Positions 22,703 through 31,137 of a stretch of 31,687 nucleotides of DNA are shown here, in pieces (within the stretch, counting starts at the first letter, position 1; each line of letters begins with the position of its first letter). The notes under the pieces were generated by a model. That model saw only the letters and a list, made by a program, of their open reading frames with translations. It had not been told where the DNA came from and did not search any database. Source of the DNA: JAAZMA01 sp036720245 (GTDB lineage Bacteria > Bacillota > Clostridia > Tissierellales > Tepidimicrobiaceae); assembly GCA_036720245.1 (NCBI GenBank), contig DAIMNI010000020.1:1-31687 (forward strand), given 5' to 3'. Both the position numbers and the translations under genes were made by a program.

Positions 22703-24004
22703 CTAAATCTNNNNNNNNNNAAGTTCTTCATCAATTTCCTTTTTATCATTCTCAAGTAAAAGTTCTTCTTTTTCTATTATCTTAAGGAATGGATAGTACA
22801 TAATTATGGATGCTATTAATATTAATATTTGAAGCACTGCTGATCTCAGTGATAAATTCATTAGATATCCTTGTAATAGCCATGGTGTATATCCTGGAGA
22901 TTGTATAAATGCCATAGGTACAAGACCTATTTCAAAAGCCATATATATGAAAAATGACAATATTGTAGGTCCAATAACATAGGGAATAAACATTACTGGA
23001 TTATAAACTATAGGTGTCCCAAAAGTTACAGGTTCATTTATTCCAAATATAGCTGGTAATATTGAAATTTTCCCAAGGGATTTATATCTTTTAGATTTAC
23101 TAAATAGCATCAATATCACTAGTCCAATAGTTATGCCAGAACCTGACATTAAGAAGAAATTACTCAAAACGGTTTCAGTAAATACATGTGTTAATGGTTC
23201 GCCTGCTCCATAGGCTGCTGCATTTTCTGTAACATTTTGAAGAGCTATTGGTAAAAATATTGGACTTAATGCGGCATCCCCATGTATACCAAACCACCAT
23301 AAGAGTTGAATCATAAATACTAAAAACATTACTCCCCATACAGTGTCTAAAGATGTTACAAAAGGTGCCATAGCCTTTAGGATTATTTCTGGAACGAGTA
23401 GGCCTGTTAGTTTAAATACTCCTATTCTTAAAAATATAAATAATAAGGAATTTACAATCAAGGGTATTATTATTTCAAAACTTTTAGTAACCATATCTGG
23501 TACGCCTTTAGGCATCCTTATAATAAATTTCTTTTTATTCAAATATCTTGTTATTTCAACAGAAATTATCGCAACAAATATACCAGGGAACATACCTTTA
23601 GCATCTAAAAATGTGGTATCTATCCTTCCATCTATAAGCCCTGAGTTTAAAACTAAAAACATTATAATCGAAGTTAGGCAACTTCCTATAGGATACATTT
23701 TATAACTATCAGCTAAAAAATATGCTACAAATAAAGCTGTATATAGTCCCATTAATCCCATTGAGAAATCAAATAAAAGCATTATTACATTTTCATTAGC
23801 TGTCATAAATTTAGCATAAGCTGAATTCGGTACCATTTGTACTATATTCATAGCAACCAATGTAAAAGAGCCTATAATTGTTATTGGTAGCAAAGTCAAC
23901 ATGGATCTTTTAACTGCCTGAAGATGCTTTTGTTCTTCCATAAATTTAATCACAGGTTTAAAAAACTTATTTAATTTCTGCATTTTATTATTAAACTCTG
24001 ACAC
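22703..24004 (-). CDS. PTS EIIC, lactose/cellobiose family (3' end at assembly gap)
   Basis: About 430 residues with roughly ten membrane helices. FGIHGDAALSPIFLP, FLMSGSGITIGL and PAIFGINEPVTFGTPIVYNP are typical of the Lac/Cel EIIC family, the last being the substrate-site motif. The start is taken as GTG at 24004, eight bases after AAAGGAG. The final residues cross ten Ns (22711-22720), so the true stop lies somewhere in 22670-22710. It imports the sugar while EIIB phosphorylates it. It follows EIIB by about 20 bases and precedes the GH4 gene. Confidence 0.85.
   Translation of the reverse strand: MSEFNNKMQKLNKFFKPVIKFMEEQKHLQAVKRSMLTLLPITIIGSFTLVAMNIVQMVPNSAYAKFMTANENVIMLLFDFSMGLMGLYTALFVAYFLADSYKMYPIGSCLTSIIMFLVLNSGLIDGRIDTTFLDAKGMFPGIFVAIISVEITRYLNKKKFIIRMPKGVPDMVTKSFEIIIPLIVNSLLFIFLRIGVFKLTGLLVPEIILKAMAPFVTSLDTVWGVMFLVFMIQLLWWFGIHGDAALSPIFLPIALQNVTENAAAYGAGEPLTHVFTETVLSNFFLMSGSGITIGLVILMLFSKSKRYKSLGKISILPAIFGINEPVTFGTPIVYNPVMFIPYVIGPTILSFFIYMAFEIGLVPMAFIQSPGYTPWLLQGYLMNLSLRSAVLQILILIASIIMYYPFLKIIEKEELLLENDKKEIDEELXXXXI
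22711..22720. other. Assembly gap
   Basis: Ten Ns at the very end of the EIIC gene. The stop codon seen at 22703-22705 is only valid if the gap length is right; another frame would stop at TAG a few bases later. Confidence 0.95.
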
Positions 24005-24022
24005 TAGTATCACTCCTTTATC

Positions 24023-24364
24023 TTATTTTTCATTAAATTTTTTTTGCGCTAATATAGCTCTTTTTAATATAGTTGCTGCATCCATTTCACCATATTCCAT
24101 ACTGTCAATTAGCATAGTTGCAATTCCTCTTTCTTCAAAGGCCTTTTTTAGCTCATCGTATTTATAATTAACTTGAGGACCAACCATTAGTACATCTATA
24201 TCATCATCTAAGTGATCCATGTATTCATCAATGGAAGCAACTCTTACTTCAAAATAATCCTGATCTATCTTTTTACTTCCACTAGCCACATCTTCTATTT
24301 TTTTAGCCAATATACCAGTTGATAAGCCCATTGCACACATAAGCATTATTTTTATCCTAATCAT
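24023..24364 (-). CDS. PTS EIIB, lactose/cellobiose family
   Basis: 113 residues. The phospho-accepting C10 lies in the P-loop-like MLMCAMGLSTG. The remaining VASIDEYMDHLDDDIDVLMVGPQ pattern, read in parts, matches cytoplasmic Cel/Lic EIIB. It takes phosphate from EIIA and gives it to the sugar at EIIC. AGGGAGGAG at the end of the EIIA gene is its ribosome site; the genes are three bases apart. Confidence 0.9.
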   Translation of the reverse strand: MIRIKIMLMCAMGLSTGILAKKIEDVASGSKKIDQDYFEVRVASIDEYMDHLDDDIDVLMVGPQVNYKYDELKKAFEERGIATMLIDSMEYGEMDAATILKRAILAQKKFNEK

Positions 24365-24367
24365 TTA

Positions 24368-24682
24368 TTACTCCTCCCTTCTATCTTTTTTATATAATTC
24401 AATAAATTCTTTTATGAATTCTTTAGCCAATATACAGTTCATCAAATGATCCTGAGCATGTACCAATAATATGTTTATCTCTATCTTTTCACCTTTTGCT
24501 TCATTGAACAAAGCCTCACTTTGGATTTTATGAGCCTTTTTAATATTTTCAGAAGCTTCATTATATAAAATATCACTTTGTTCAAAATTGCCCTTTTTTG
24601 CTTCTTCTAGGGCCTTAAAATATAATCCCATCCCATCTCCTGCTATTGAAATTATTTGAAATGCTAGTCCTTCTGAATTCAT
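24368..24682 (-). CDS. PTS EIIA, lactose/cellobiose family
   Basis: 104 residues, the usual trimeric helical EIIA. The active-site histidine is H75 in LLVHAQDHLM, with a GDG segment near residue 15 and helix-rich remainder. It relays phosphate from HPr to EIIB. Its ATG lies one base after the LicR-type stop and its AAGGAGAG ribosome site lies inside that gene, so the regulator and EIIA are translationally coupled. Confidence 0.9.
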   Translation of the reverse strand: MNSEGLAFQIISIAGDGMGLYFKALEEAKKGNFEQSDILYNEASENIKKAHKIQSEALFNEAKGEKIEINILLVHAQDHLMNCILAKEFIKEFIELYKKDRREE

Positions 24683-24683
24683 A

Positions 24684-26651
24684 TTATTTTCTCTCCTTTT
24701 TAGGTAAATTTACTAGTTCTTCTATAAACTCATCAAAATTTTTTATTTCAATTAGTTTTTTTACTGATTCTCTATTGCCAAGTACCAGCTCTTGAATCAA
24801 TCTATAAACATTTTTTAACTCTTTATGTTCTCCTTTTTTTAAGGAAAACATGAAAACTATTTGAACATTTTTTTCTGACCATTTCATAGGTTCTTTTAAT
24901 ACTAATACAGATATTCCAGTTTTATAGCCATTAGATTCAATAGAGTGAGGCATGGCTATTAGATTATCAAAAGATGTAGGTGATATTTTTTCTCTTTTAA
25001 AAACTAATTCCTTAAAATCTTTTGGCACAAAACCTTTCTGAATCATTTTTTCGCTCATAAACTCAATTACATCATTGGGTTTTTTGAAATCCAAGCCACT
25101 ATAAAACAAATCTTTATCTACATACTTTTTAATCTGTCTTGTTAACCTTTTTCTTTCTTGCTCATTATCAAAATCATCTATAAATTTTTTTATTTGTAAA
25201 ACATCCCCATCGGTTAAAGGAGTTGAAATAATTACATTTGGTATATTGGTGCTTTCTGGTAACCTAACTGTAGATATTATCATATCTATATCTTGTCCTT
25301 TTATTTTATCTATTTCATAAATTGGAAATGGCCCAATAATCTTTACCTTATGAGAAAATAAATTTTGCAATTTGTTATAAAGCAATTGTTTGTAAGCCAT
25401 ACTAGCATGGGAAACAAGGGCTACTTTTTTAATAGGTTCTTTTGCTTTTTGCCTTTCAACAGCAGCACCAAGATGTATTGCTATATAACCTATTTCATCT
25501 TCTCTCATAATCATATTAGTTAATTCATAGAATCTTTTCCTTATAAATACTGCAATTTCAAACAAGTAAGGATAAGAATTTTTTATTTCATCCAAATAAG
25601 GATTATTGTAAACTCTATTATGAGAAATTCTTTTTATTAATGAATCAATATGAGAAGATAAATATACCTTCAAATGCTTATCTTCTGTTAAATCTAAATT
25701 AAATTCATCTCTTACCCCCTCTAAAAGTAGGCCTACTAAATCCATAGAAGTTTCATTTACATAACCTTGCTCTAATTTAAGATGTTGATGATGTAAAGAT
25801 GCCTTTTTTAGAGAAATATTTTGAGCCATATTGGCTATTTCTAATTCATTGAAAATTATCCCATATTCTTTGTTTAGATCCTCTGCAATATTTTTAGCTA
25901 TTTCTACTACTTCTTTAGAATCCACTTTAACATCTAAGTTTTCTTCACTCTCTAAATAAAAGTTTTGCTTCATCCTCTGAACTGACACTGCACAGTGTAT
26001 TATCAAACTAACTAAGTCTAAATCTGAAAAAACAAAATTACTATCTTCTATATTTTTTAGTAAAATGTTTTTTATTTTAATTAAATTAACCCCTTTTAAA
26101 TAAGGAGAATAATTGTATAAATCAAGTAAACTTTCAAAAGTTCCATCCATGACCACGCTACATAATAGATACCTTTGATAGATTTCTTCCCCTTCAATAA
26201 AAAATCTATTATTTTTCCTAGAAATTTTTAATCCTAGGTGTTTATCTTTAAGGATATTTTTTATTCTTTTTATATCTAATTCTATTGTTTGCTCACTCAC
26301 AAGCATTTCTTCAGCTAAATAAAATAAATCTACTCCTTCTCTTTGTGCTAGAAGTCTTTCTATAATAAATTTTATTCTTTCTTCAGGTAGAATTGGTACT
26401 TTTCCCTGTTCTATAGAGATTAATTTACTAAAAAATTTTTTATCCTTTTCTCTAATTCTATAACCTTTTCCTCTAGAGGATTCTATCCTCAAATTATGTT
26501 CTGATATAATTTCATTGATAAGTTTAATATCATCCCTTATGGTCCTATCACTAACATCTAATTTCTTAGAAATCTCTGAGGCCTTGGTCCAACTCATTCT
26601 ATTAATTAGATATTCTATAATTAATTTATGTCTTTGGAGTAGCGGTATCAT
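24684..26651 (-). CDS. LicR/MtlR-type PRD transcriptional activator
   Basis: 655 residues. Two N-terminal HTH domains (about 1-65 and 88-170), PRD1 (~190-290, His219), PRD2 (~300-405, His334 and His393), an EIIB-gat-like domain (~408-500) and an EIIA domain (~510-650) with H569 in MPHS. Such regulators sense sugar supply through phosphorylation by HPr and EIIB and activate their own PTS operon. Two sites are unusual: the EIIB-like domain has SHASMAY where a phospho-cysteine is common, and the second PRD1 histidine position appears to be Asn. It is first in the operon, preceded by AAGGAGG and its own promoter. Family is firm. Confidence 0.87.
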   Translation of the reverse strand: MIPLLQRHKLIIEYLINRMSWTKASEISKKLDVSDRTIRDDIKLINEIISEHNLRIESSRGKGYRIREKDKKFFSKLISIEQGKVPILPEERIKFIIERLLAQREGVDLFYLAEEMLVSEQTIELDIKRIKNILKDKHLGLKISRKNNRFFIEGEEIYQRYLLCSVVMDGTFESLLDLYNYSPYLKGVNLIKIKNILLKNIEDSNFVFSDLDLVSLIIHCAVSVQRMKQNFYLESEENLDVKVDSKEVVEIAKNIAEDLNKEYGIIFNELEIANMAQNISLKKASLHHQHLKLEQGYVNETSMDLVGLLLEGVRDEFNLDLTEDKHLKVYLSSHIDSLIKRISHNRVYNNPYLDEIKNSYPYLFEIAVFIRKRFYELTNMIMREDEIGYIAIHLGAAVERQKAKEPIKKVALVSHASMAYKQLLYNKLQNLFSHKVKIIGPFPIYEIDKIKGQDIDMIISTVRLPESTNIPNVIISTPLTDGDVLQIKKFIDDFDNEQERKRLTRQIKKYVDKDLFYSGLDFKKPNDVIEFMSEKMIQKGFVPKDFKELVFKREKISPTSFDNLIAMPHSIESNGYKTGISVLVLKEPMKWSEKNVQIVFMFSLKKGEHKELKNVYRLIQELVLGNRESVKKLIEIKNFDEFIEELVNLPKKERK

Positions 26652-26675
26652 AATATTTTGTCCTCCTTATTTACT

Positions 26676-26704
26676 AATATATATTTTTACGAATACTATG
26701 TAAA
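26676..26704 (-). promoter_or_regulatory. Promoter of the licR-PTS-GH4 operon
   Basis: TTTACA (26704-26699), 17-base spacer and TATATT (26681-26676) on the minus strand, leaving a leader of about 20 bases. No ribonucleic antiterminator site is evident, fitting activator rather than antiterminator control. Confidence 0.55.
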
Positions 26705-26764
26705 ATAATTAATTTCCTATGGCTAACGGAAAGCATTTATTATTATCTGTAGAAAATGAAAAAG

Positions 26765-26807
26765 ATATAATGGGACAGTGGGGACGGTTCTCGCTGTCCC
26801 ATTATAT
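26765..26807. repeat. REP-like palindrome with GGGGACGGTT core
   Basis: 14-bp arms ATATAATGGGACAG/CTGTCCCATTATAT enclose TGGGGACGGTTCTCG, part of which can also pair. It lies between the divergent licR operon and the RAYT remnant. Palindromes with this core are common next to REP-associated transposases in Clostridia. Confidence 0.75.
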
Positions 26808-26915
26808 TATACTATAAATGTCTATCAAGTGCTTGAGATTACCACACCTTAAGACTAATTTTTTATAATATTATTTGGGAATTTCTTCATTTAATCTCAC
26901 ACAGTCTGACGTTTT
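26806..26915. repeat. 110-bp direct repeat, copy A
   Basis: About 93% identical to 30782-30891, including the stretch ACCACACCTTAAGACTAATT. It lies upstream of the SLH gene and marks the left end of a duplicated segment. No ORF is seen in it. Confidence 0.85.
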
Positions 26916-26958
26916 ATTTTAATTCTTATTATGATATAATAAAATAGGATGGTATAAA

Positions 26959-27051
26959 ATGCCAGGAAGAGCAAGAGAAAAGAGCATTAGTTATTACATA
27001 TCTAAAAATAAAACAATAATAATAAAAAGAGGTGAATACCATGAAGAATAA
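26959..27051 (+). pseudogene. 5' remnant of a REP-associated tyrosine transposase (RAYT)
   Basis: An ATG at 26959 begins MPGRAREKSISYYI, close to the common RAYT (Y1_Tnp) beginning MPRxAREKSxSGxYH. The frame then turns into low-complexity lysine/isoleucine codons and stops at 27051, with no HUH or catalytic tyrosine region. The end overlaps the SLH gene start. Its position next to a REP-like palindrome supports the call, but the match is only about ten residues. Confidence 0.45.
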
Positions 27052-28018
27052 AATAATAAGTGTCTTGTTAATATTAATAATGTCATTAAGCTTTACTGTA
27101 CACGCAAACGCAGCACCATCTTCATGGGCAGAAAAAGAAATTAAAGCAGCAATATCTGAAAATTTAGTGCCCAAAGAATTACAAAAAGATTATAAAAAAC
27201 CAATTACTAGAGCTGAATTTTGCGGTTTAGCTGTAAATCTTTATGAAAATATATCAGAAGAAGAAATAAAAGAAAGAAAAAGTTTTATAGATTCTAACGA
27301 TATAAATGTTATGAAGATTGGAGGTTTAGGTATAGTTGAAGGTATTGGAAATAATAAATTTAATCCTAATGGGCACTTGACTCAAGAGCAAGCTGCAGCA
27401 ATATTATCTAATTTATCAATGGCAATGAACTATTCTTTGAAAGATGGCAATCATGCTTTCGCAGATTCTAAAGAAATATCTAAATGGGCTATAAAAGATG
27501 TTCAAAAAGTTAAAGCTTCTGGAATAATGGAAGGTACTTGGACTAATATGTTTAACCCTAAAGGAAATTATACTAGAGAAGAAAGTATAGTAACAATATT
27601 AAGATTATATGACAAGATAAATCTTGAAGCACTAACTGAAGAAGATGTATATAATTCAATTATGTCATTGAAAGATGAGTACCCTAATGATATGCCATGG
27701 ACAAATGATAATTATTATGAATGGAATGGAGGCATTTTCTCAGGAGGTTACGGATGTTTTGGATTCGCTTTTATACTAAGCGATGAAGCATTTGGTCGGG
27801 CCCCAGCTAGAAAGACAACAGATTTTGATAATTTAAAAATTGGGGATATAATAAGGATAAATAATGACACTCATTCTGTTGTTGTTACGGGAATAGACGG
27901 AGATATTATTACTCTAGCCGAAGGTAATTATGGGTCTTCAATTTATTGGGGTAGAACTAAAACTTTGAAGGAAATTAAGGAAACAGGAGATTATATATTA
28001 ACAAGATATCTGGAATAG
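27041..28018 (+). CDS. SLH-domain protein with C-terminal cysteine-hydrolase-like domain
   Basis: 325 residues from the ATG at 27041 (AGAGGTG upstream). A signal peptide ends near HANAA (20-25). Three SLH-type segments follow (about 27-70, 80-130, 137-190) with the usual TRAEF, FNPNGHLTQEQA and YTREESI pieces, which bind secondary wall polymers. The C-terminal ~110 residues contain YGCFGF (C239), DTHSVVV (H278) and AEGNYGSS (E294, N296), the order expected for a CHAP/NlpC-like Cys-His hydrolase. It probably sits on the cell wall and cuts peptidoglycan or protein (inference). The last 23 codons are duplicated at 30913-30982. Confidence 0.8.
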   Translation: MKNKIISVLLILIMSLSFTVHANAAPSSWAEKEIKAAISENLVPKELQKDYKKPITRAEFCGLAVNLYENISEEEIKERKSFIDSNDINVMKIGGLGIVEGIGNNKFNPNGHLTQEQAAAILSNLSMAMNYSLKDGNHAFADSKEISKWAIKDVQKVKASGIMEGTWTNMFNPKGNYTREESIVTILRLYDKINLEALTEEDVYNSIMSLKDEYPNDMPWTNDNYYEWNGGIFSGGYGCFGFAFILSDEAFGRAPARKTTDFDNLKIGDIIRINNDTHSVVVTGIDGDIITLAEGNYGSSIYWGRTKTLKEIKETGDYILTRYLE

Positions 28019-28042
28019 AATATTTGAAGGTAATGTAAAATA

Positions 28043-28094
28043 AAATGTGCTTAGGAATTTTTCCTTAAAAATAAACTAGTTCCTAAGCACATTT
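28043..28094. terminator. Bidirectional terminator, copy A
   Basis: A perfect 15-bp stem AAATGTGCTTAGGAA/TTCCTAAGCACATTT with AT-rich flanks separates the convergent SLH and GNAT genes. Confidence 0.75.
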
Positions 28095-28102
28095 CACTTG
28101 TT

Positions 28103-28598
28103 TTAGGGTCGAAATATCTTCTCAAAAGCCAATCTCTCATTCCCATCTTCCAAATATATTATCCCACAATATTTAAATCCATGATTTTTTAAAAATTTCT
28201 GCATTGGCATATTTCCTCTATGAGTATCCACTTTTATACTGTGGATTTTTCTATCTAGGGAGATCTTTTCTATGCTTTTTAAAATTATAGAAGAAATCCC
28301 ACTTCCTCTATAATTAGAATCCACAGCTAGTCTATGTATTGTAGTATATTCTCCATGACTTAGCCATTCTCCATTATAAATAGTCCCCATCAAAAATCAC
28401 TGCCACAGTTCCAAGAATTTTCCCATTATCTACTAAGGCATAGGAATTTCCATTGTCTATATCCTCGTTTATGGTATCTATATTTGGGTAATTGTTTTGC
28501 CACTGATCAATTCCCTGTTCTTTAAGATAATCTTGTGCTTGTCTTATTATATTCATAATAGGATTTATATCAGATTTTATTGATTTTCTAAATTTCAT
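28103..28598 (-). pseudogene. GNAT acetyltransferase broken by a 14-bp deletion (copy A)
   Basis: Compared with the intact copy at 31138-31653, this gene lacks 14 bases (AAAAAACCTATGAT) after codon ~66, between GATGGGG and the codons for TIYNG. The frame shift gives a stop within four codons. The downstream part, with HRLAVDSNYRGSGISS (acetyl-CoA-binding loop) and NHGFKYCGIIYLEDGNERLAFEK, is well kept. High similarity outside the deletion means the break is recent. The start is ATG at 28598 with AGAAGGGTG upstream. Confidence 0.9.
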
Positions 28599-28622
28599 AT
28601 TTTTCACCCTTCTAAGTTTTTT

Positions 28623-28682
28623 GCGACAGCGGGGACGGTTCTCGCTGGCGCACTGGTGCAAGGGGAACAGTCCATAGTGTGC
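28623..28682. repeat. Compound REP-like palindrome
   Basis: Two linked hairpins: GCGACAGCG/CGCTGGCGC around a GGGACGGTT core (28623-28651), and GCGCACT/AGTGTGC around a GCAAGGGGAACAG loop (28649-28682). The window's last bases repeat the first part, so copy B of the duplication carries it too. Confidence 0.65.
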
Positions 28683-28702
28683 TACCAAGTTATGGTACAA
28701 TT

Positions 28703-28728
28703 GTCATCCTGAGCATAAGCGAAGGATC
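28703..28728. repeat. GTCATCCTGAGC-type dispersed repeat
   Basis: GTCATCCTGAGC, a short spacer and GAAGGATC, a sequence type found as intergenic repeats in many bacteria. It lies between the GNAT pseudogene and the methyltransferase. Confidence 0.45.
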
Positions 28729-28764
28729 CCTAAATGGCAAAGCCATGCATAATAAATTTAGTGT

Positions 28765-29868
28765 CTATTGAGCTATAAGCAGAACTTCTGAGGATTTTTT
28801 ATTGGATAATACATATTGATATTCCTTAGAAGACACCTTGATTACATTTCTTTTATATCTTTTTAATAAATCTAGTATTTCATCAACTGTAGGTATTCCA
28901 TCATCTCTATATGATACTACAATAATTGAATCCTGATATTTATTAAATAAATTATCAAAAGCATTATAGATTTTGTCCTTCTTAATCCACTCACTTTCTC
29001 CCCTGCCTTCTAGAGGCAAATGTTTGTAATTATCTAATATATGATTATTCCAATTATCATAATCCATCATTCCTTCAAGAAAATGATAAAAATCTAAATA
29101 ATCCGTTCCAATTCCTTTAGATGTTATATAAGGTGTATCTATATAAACTAAATCCCATTTCATATTATTAGGTATATTAATGGCATCATAGTTTATAGAC
29201 TTGCAATTTTTGCCATTATTGAAAACTGCCCTATTGGCCTCCTTTGAAAAATCAATAAAATGTTCTTCAAAAGGCTTATCCCAAGTGGTTTTATTACCAA
29301 AACCCCTCTTTACATCTGCTGTTCTAATTTTTAAATTTGCCCTATGAAATAAATTATATGGTCTTTTTGCTATACAGGCTTGAAATAATGAATACCAGGC
29401 CAAAGCTTGTTTGTATTCGTCCTCAATCCCTCTTATATTCGTAATTACATAATCCAACCATTGATTTTCTTCTTCTAGATAAAAAATTCCATCGAATTTA
29501 TCTTGAATAAAAGTAGGATAATTTATATTTTTATCTTTAGTTAATATAAATTGAATATCATCTTTATTTAATTTAGTTTCCTGATTTTCTATTAAGGCCT
29601 TTCCAATTATATAATTAAATTTAAGAATATCATTATATATAATCTTTTTACCCTTTCTTTTAAGCATATGAGATACGCTACCTGTACCACCAAAGGCATC
29701 TAAGGCACTATTAAAATCTAGAAACTTTATATTTTCCCATATCCAATCAGTAATTTTATATTTTGAGCCCTGAAACCGAGTAGAGGGAAAAGGATAGAAC
29801 AAATCATAATCCAAAACATCTAAACCAAAGTCCATATGTAATTGTTCTGGTTCTAGTATATTAGCCAT
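28765..29868 (-). CDS. D12-class adenine-N6 DNA methyltransferase of the R-M system
   Basis: 367 residues. FQGSK (32-36) matches the Dam/D12 N-terminal motif, DAFGGTGS (57-64) is the AdoMet-binding motif I, and DTPY (244-247) is the catalytic motif IV in place of the commoner DPPY. The long segment between motifs I and IV holds the target-recognition region, typical of the alpha class that also includes M.EcoRV. It lies 23 bases downstream of an EcoRV-like endonuclease gene, with AAAGGTG before its ATG, and should methylate the same site to protect the chromosome. Methyltransferase class is firm; the target GATATC is inferred from the partner. Confidence 0.85.
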   Translation of the reverse strand: MANILEPEQLHMDFGLDVLDYDLFYPFPSTRFQGSKYKITDWIWENIKFLDFNSALDAFGGTGSVSHMLKRKGKKIIYNDILKFNYIIGKALIENQETKLNKDDIQFILTKDKNINYPTFIQDKFDGIFYLEEENQWLDYVITNIRGIEDEYKQALAWYSLFQACIAKRPYNLFHRANLKIRTADVKRGFGNKTTWDKPFEEHFIDFSKEANRAVFNNGKNCKSINYDAINIPNNMKWDLVYIDTPYITSKGIGTDYLDFYHFLEGMMDYDNWNNHILDNYKHLPLEGRGESEWIKKDKIYNAFDNLFNKYQDSIIVVSYRDDGIPTVDEILDLLKRYKRNVIKVSSKEYQYVLSNKKSSEVLLIAQ

Positions 29869-29891
29869 TTATATCACCTTTTGTTAAAATT

Positions 29892-30707
29892 TTAATCCAT
29901 ATATTTATCTATATCTTCAATTGCTTCCAAGTTTGGAGCTACATTTTTATAATCTATATATTCTTTTAAATTAGAATAGGGAACTATTCCATCATCAACC
30001 ATATCTTTTGTTAAATAATACATCCAATAATCGTCAAATATATTGATGCCTACTTTTGAAAATGGTCCACATCCATTCTTTAAATCTTCTATGCATTTAA
30101 CTGAGCCAATATTTTTTGTGTTTCCAGACCCAGGTTTATCAGAAGCTATCTTATATTTTTCCTGAACTAAAAACTCAAAATCATATATAACGGAGAGAAT
30201 TTCATCTAATTCATCTATTGTGTATATTTTTTTCTCATCAATCTTCTTTTTTTGCTTAGAATATATTATACCTAATACAAAATGTTTATCATATTGATTA
30301 TATGGGTGAGTAATATTCTTTGTTGTCTTTCTATCCCTAAAATAACCAGTAAAAGCTCCCAATGTAAAACCATTTACTTTATTATCTTTGGTTCTATAGC
30401 TAGATTTAATATCTAATGCATACATACTCCCATCTGGGCATATAAAGGTAATATCTGGATAATGGTTTTGGTATTCCGCTAACTCCATTCTTAAATTATA
30501 TCTTTTAGCAAATACTGCAATTATAGGAAATAGCATCAATTCTAATACTTTAGAAATTACCTTAGTATCAGCAGATACTGTATAGATATTTTTAAATACA
30601 TCAATAAATCCTTTTACTGTCCACTCTTCATTATCTTTTATTTGCAATATATTAATATTATCATTTACTGCTTGTAAAAGTTCCTTCCTAAATAATTCTG
30701 CATCCAA
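29892..30707 (-). CDS. EcoRV-like type II restriction endonuclease
   Basis: 271 residues (EcoRV has about 245). It resembles EcoRV along its length as I recall that sequence: SADTKVISKVLEL, QNHYPDITF, LDIKSSY, FTLGAFTGYFR and GSGNTKNIGS. Catalytic P84-D85, D99 and K101 match EcoRV P73-D74, D90 and K92. GSGNTKNIGS (193-202) corresponds to the EcoRV recognition loop that reads GATATC in the major groove, so the target is probably GATATC, cut bluntly. The start is a TTG at 30707 with GGGGAG six bases upstream; the weak start may limit toxicity. The endonuclease gene precedes the methyltransferase gene and no controller-protein gene is present. Confidence 0.85.
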   Translation of the reverse strand: MDAELFRKELLQAVNDNINILQIKDNEEWTVKGFIDVFKNIYTVSADTKVISKVLELMLFPIIAVFAKRYNLRMELAEYQNHYPDITFICPDGSMYALDIKSSYRTKDNKVNGFTLGAFTGYFRDRKTTKNITHPYNQYDKHFVLGIIYSKQKKKIDEKKIYTIDELDEILSVIYDFEFLVQEKYKIASDKPGSGNTKNIGSVKCIEDLKNGCGPFSKVGINIFDDYWMYYLTKDMVDDGIVPYSNLKEYIDYKNVAPNLEAIEDIDKYMD

Positions 30708-30738
30708 AACTACTCCCCATTGTTTCCCAATATATTGT

Positions 30739-30776
30739 CATCTATGTTTTAGTATATCATATAAATAGATGATATA
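30739..30776. promoter_or_regulatory. Nested inverted repeats upstream of the R-M operon
   Basis: Two overlapping dyads, TATATCAT/ATGATATA (30753-30776) and CATCTAT/ATAGATG (30739-30771), in the promoter region of the endonuclease gene. They could form an operator for the methyltransferase or another repressor. The rest of 30708-31137 holds the 110-bp repeat, the SLH tail and terminator copy B. Confidence 0.4.
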
Positions 30777-30781
30777 TTGTT

Positions 30782-30891
30782 ATTATACTATAAATTTCTA
30801 TCAAATGCTTGAAATTACCACACCTTAAGACTAATTTTTTATAATATTATTTGGGAGTTTTTTCATTTAACCTCACGCAGTCTGACGTTTT
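30782..30891. repeat. 110-bp direct repeat, copy B
   Basis: Matches 26806-26915 with a few substitutions. Right of it the sequence changes abruptly to a short unrelated stretch and then the SLH gene tail, so about 1 kb present in copy A is missing here. Confidence 0.85.
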
Positions 30892-30912
30892 GTCCGTCTT
30901 GTCGACTAAATA

Positions 30913-30982
30913 GGGTAGAACTAAAACTTTGAAGGAAATTAAAGAAACAGGCGACCATATATTAACAAGATATCCAGAATAG
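30913..30982 (+). pseudogene. Tail remnant of the SLH/hydrolase gene (copy B)
   Basis: Encodes RTKTLKEIKETGDHILTRYPE and a stop, matching the last codons of the gene at 27041-28018 with two amino-acid changes. Everything upstream, including the promoter-proximal part and all domains, is missing. Confidence 0.9.
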
Positions 30983-31006
30983 AATATTTGAAGGTAATAT
31001 AAAATA

Positions 31007-31058
31007 AAATGTGCTTAGGAATTTTCCCTTAAAAAGAAACTAGTTTCTAAGCATATTT
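31007..31058. terminator. Terminator, copy B
   Basis: Same stem-loop as 28043-28094, with two mismatches in the 3' arm (TTTCTAAGCATATTT). It now serves only the intact GNAT gene on the minus strand. Confidence 0.6.
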
Positions 31059-31137
31059 CACTTATTTTAAGGCCGAACAGTTAAAATTTGCTATTTTCAA
31101 CAGCCTCTAAGTTATTTCTACTTGCTTATGATGATTT

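Noticed and set aside
26929..27174. Minus-strand 81-codon frame opposite the SLH gene start
   Set aside because: Antisense to a signal peptide and SLH domain; no ribosome site.
26765..28728. CRISPR-like array from repeated GGGGAC hairpins
   Set aside because: The hairpins are dispersed, differ in their arms, are not regularly spaced and have no cas genes nearby.
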